Shown here one piece after another: positions 14,967 to 15,160 of a DNA stretch of 15,160 bases (its first letter is position 1; every line of letters starts with the position of its first letter). Source of the stretch: an uncultured Erysipelotrichaceae bacterium. Its GTDB lineage: Bacteria; Bacillota_I; Bacilli_A; RF39; UBA660. Where the stretch lies: assembly GCA_902766135.1 (NCBI GenBank), contig CACXCK010000045.1:1-15160 (forward strand). Direction: 5' to 3'. Under the pieces are notes generated by a model. That model was not told where the DNA came from. It worked only from the letters and a program-made list of their open reading frames with translations, and searched no databases. The position numbers and the translations under genes are program-made.

Positions 14967-14994
14967 AAAAAAAGAAAGCCTTAAAAAAGCTTTC
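14967..14994 (-). terminator. Intrinsic terminator of a minus-strand unit converging on rnj
   Basis: Minus strand reads GAAAGC, a T-rich 9-nt loop, GCTTTC (14989-14994 with 14974-14979), then seven T. It lies 4 nt from the rnj terminator and shows that something is transcribed leftward from beyond the right edge. Confidence 0.7.
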
Positions 14995-15127
14995 CAAACC
15001 TAAATACAATTTCTAAGTTCATATATTTTAAATATACTAATATTCAGAAGCAAAAAATCGCTCACGAGTTGAGGAGTCAAATACCCTTGGGAAAATGTTC
15101 TAATAATCTCATGTTGGTAGAATAAGC
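14995..15127 (-). other. Untranslated minus-strand stretch, long 3' UTR or small RNA
   Basis: About 133 nt between a stop codon at 15128 and a terminator at 14994, with no ORF of useful length. It begins within a perfect 9-bp hairpin (15116-15137). I see no match to tmRNA, 6S RNA, SRP RNA, RNase P or a tRNA. Confidence 0.35.
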
Positions 15128-15160
15128 CTATTCTACCTCATAAGGATTAGACGCTGTACC
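15128..15160 (-). CDS. C-terminal end of a gene entering from the right edge
   Basis: In one minus-strand frame the edge reads GTASNPYEVE followed by TAG. This resembles the GSFENPYRL element inside the exported protein at 101-1846, so the gene may encode a related exported protein ending just after this motif. The other two minus frames are also nearly closed here, and ten residues are very little evidence. A downstream terminator supports leftward transcription. Confidence 0.35.
   Translation of the reverse strand, partial: GTASNPYEVE

Noticed and set aside
14995..15160. tmRNA, 6S RNA, SRP RNA, RNase P RNA, tRNA or an insertion sequence end at the right edge
   Set aside because: None of the conserved sequence landmarks of these RNAs, no CCA-ending acceptor stem, and no recognisable transposase or terminal inverted repeat.

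Overview
The window is AT-rich DNA from a low-GC, single-membrane Firmicute. Bacillus-type division, signal recognition particle (SRP) and RNase J genes, strong AAGGAGG Shine-Dalgarno (SD) sites and many intrinsic terminators all point that way. TGA is used as a stop (ftsY, ylxM), so this is not a Mycoplasma-type genetic code. The mix of ftsAZ, Cys-rich repeat surface proteins and a CotD-like coat protein is what I would expect from an uncultured, host-associated member of the Bacilli (Erysipelotrichia/RF39-like); that placement is inference.

Layout. Every gene except RNase J is on the minus strand, so transcription mostly runs right to left. In transcription order: the last codons of a gene entering from the right edge, then about 135 nt of untranslated minus-strand sequence ending in a terminator; rnj (RNase J, plus strand) diverging from a type IV pilin-like gene; ftsY-ylxM; two large surface proteins built from Cys-bracketed tandem repeats with NPxTG sorting signals; ffh plus a small coiled-coil gene; a CotD-like coat protein; a protein made only of helicase-associated repeats; ftsA-ftsZ; a SipW-type exported Cys-rich protein; and the possible first codons of another gene at the left edge.

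How it works together. FtsY and Ffh are the receptor and GTPase of the SRP, which inserts membrane proteins and secretes proteins such as the surface proteins encoded here. FtsA and FtsZ build the division ring. RNase J turns over mRNA. The conserved ftsY-ylxM-ffh block is interrupted by the two repeat surface genes, each with its own promoter and terminator. Genes are packed tightly: upstream terminator and downstream promoter often overlap in 30-60 bp, and several annotated-length ORFs begin upstream of the likely start, so I chose starts from SD and promoter positions.

The most unusual content is the pair of repeat surface proteins (11 and 14 units of about 29 and 34 residues, with paired cysteines). 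Next are the terminator/SD/promoter overlap between them and an FtsA whose phosphate-2 motif has lost its usual acidic residue.
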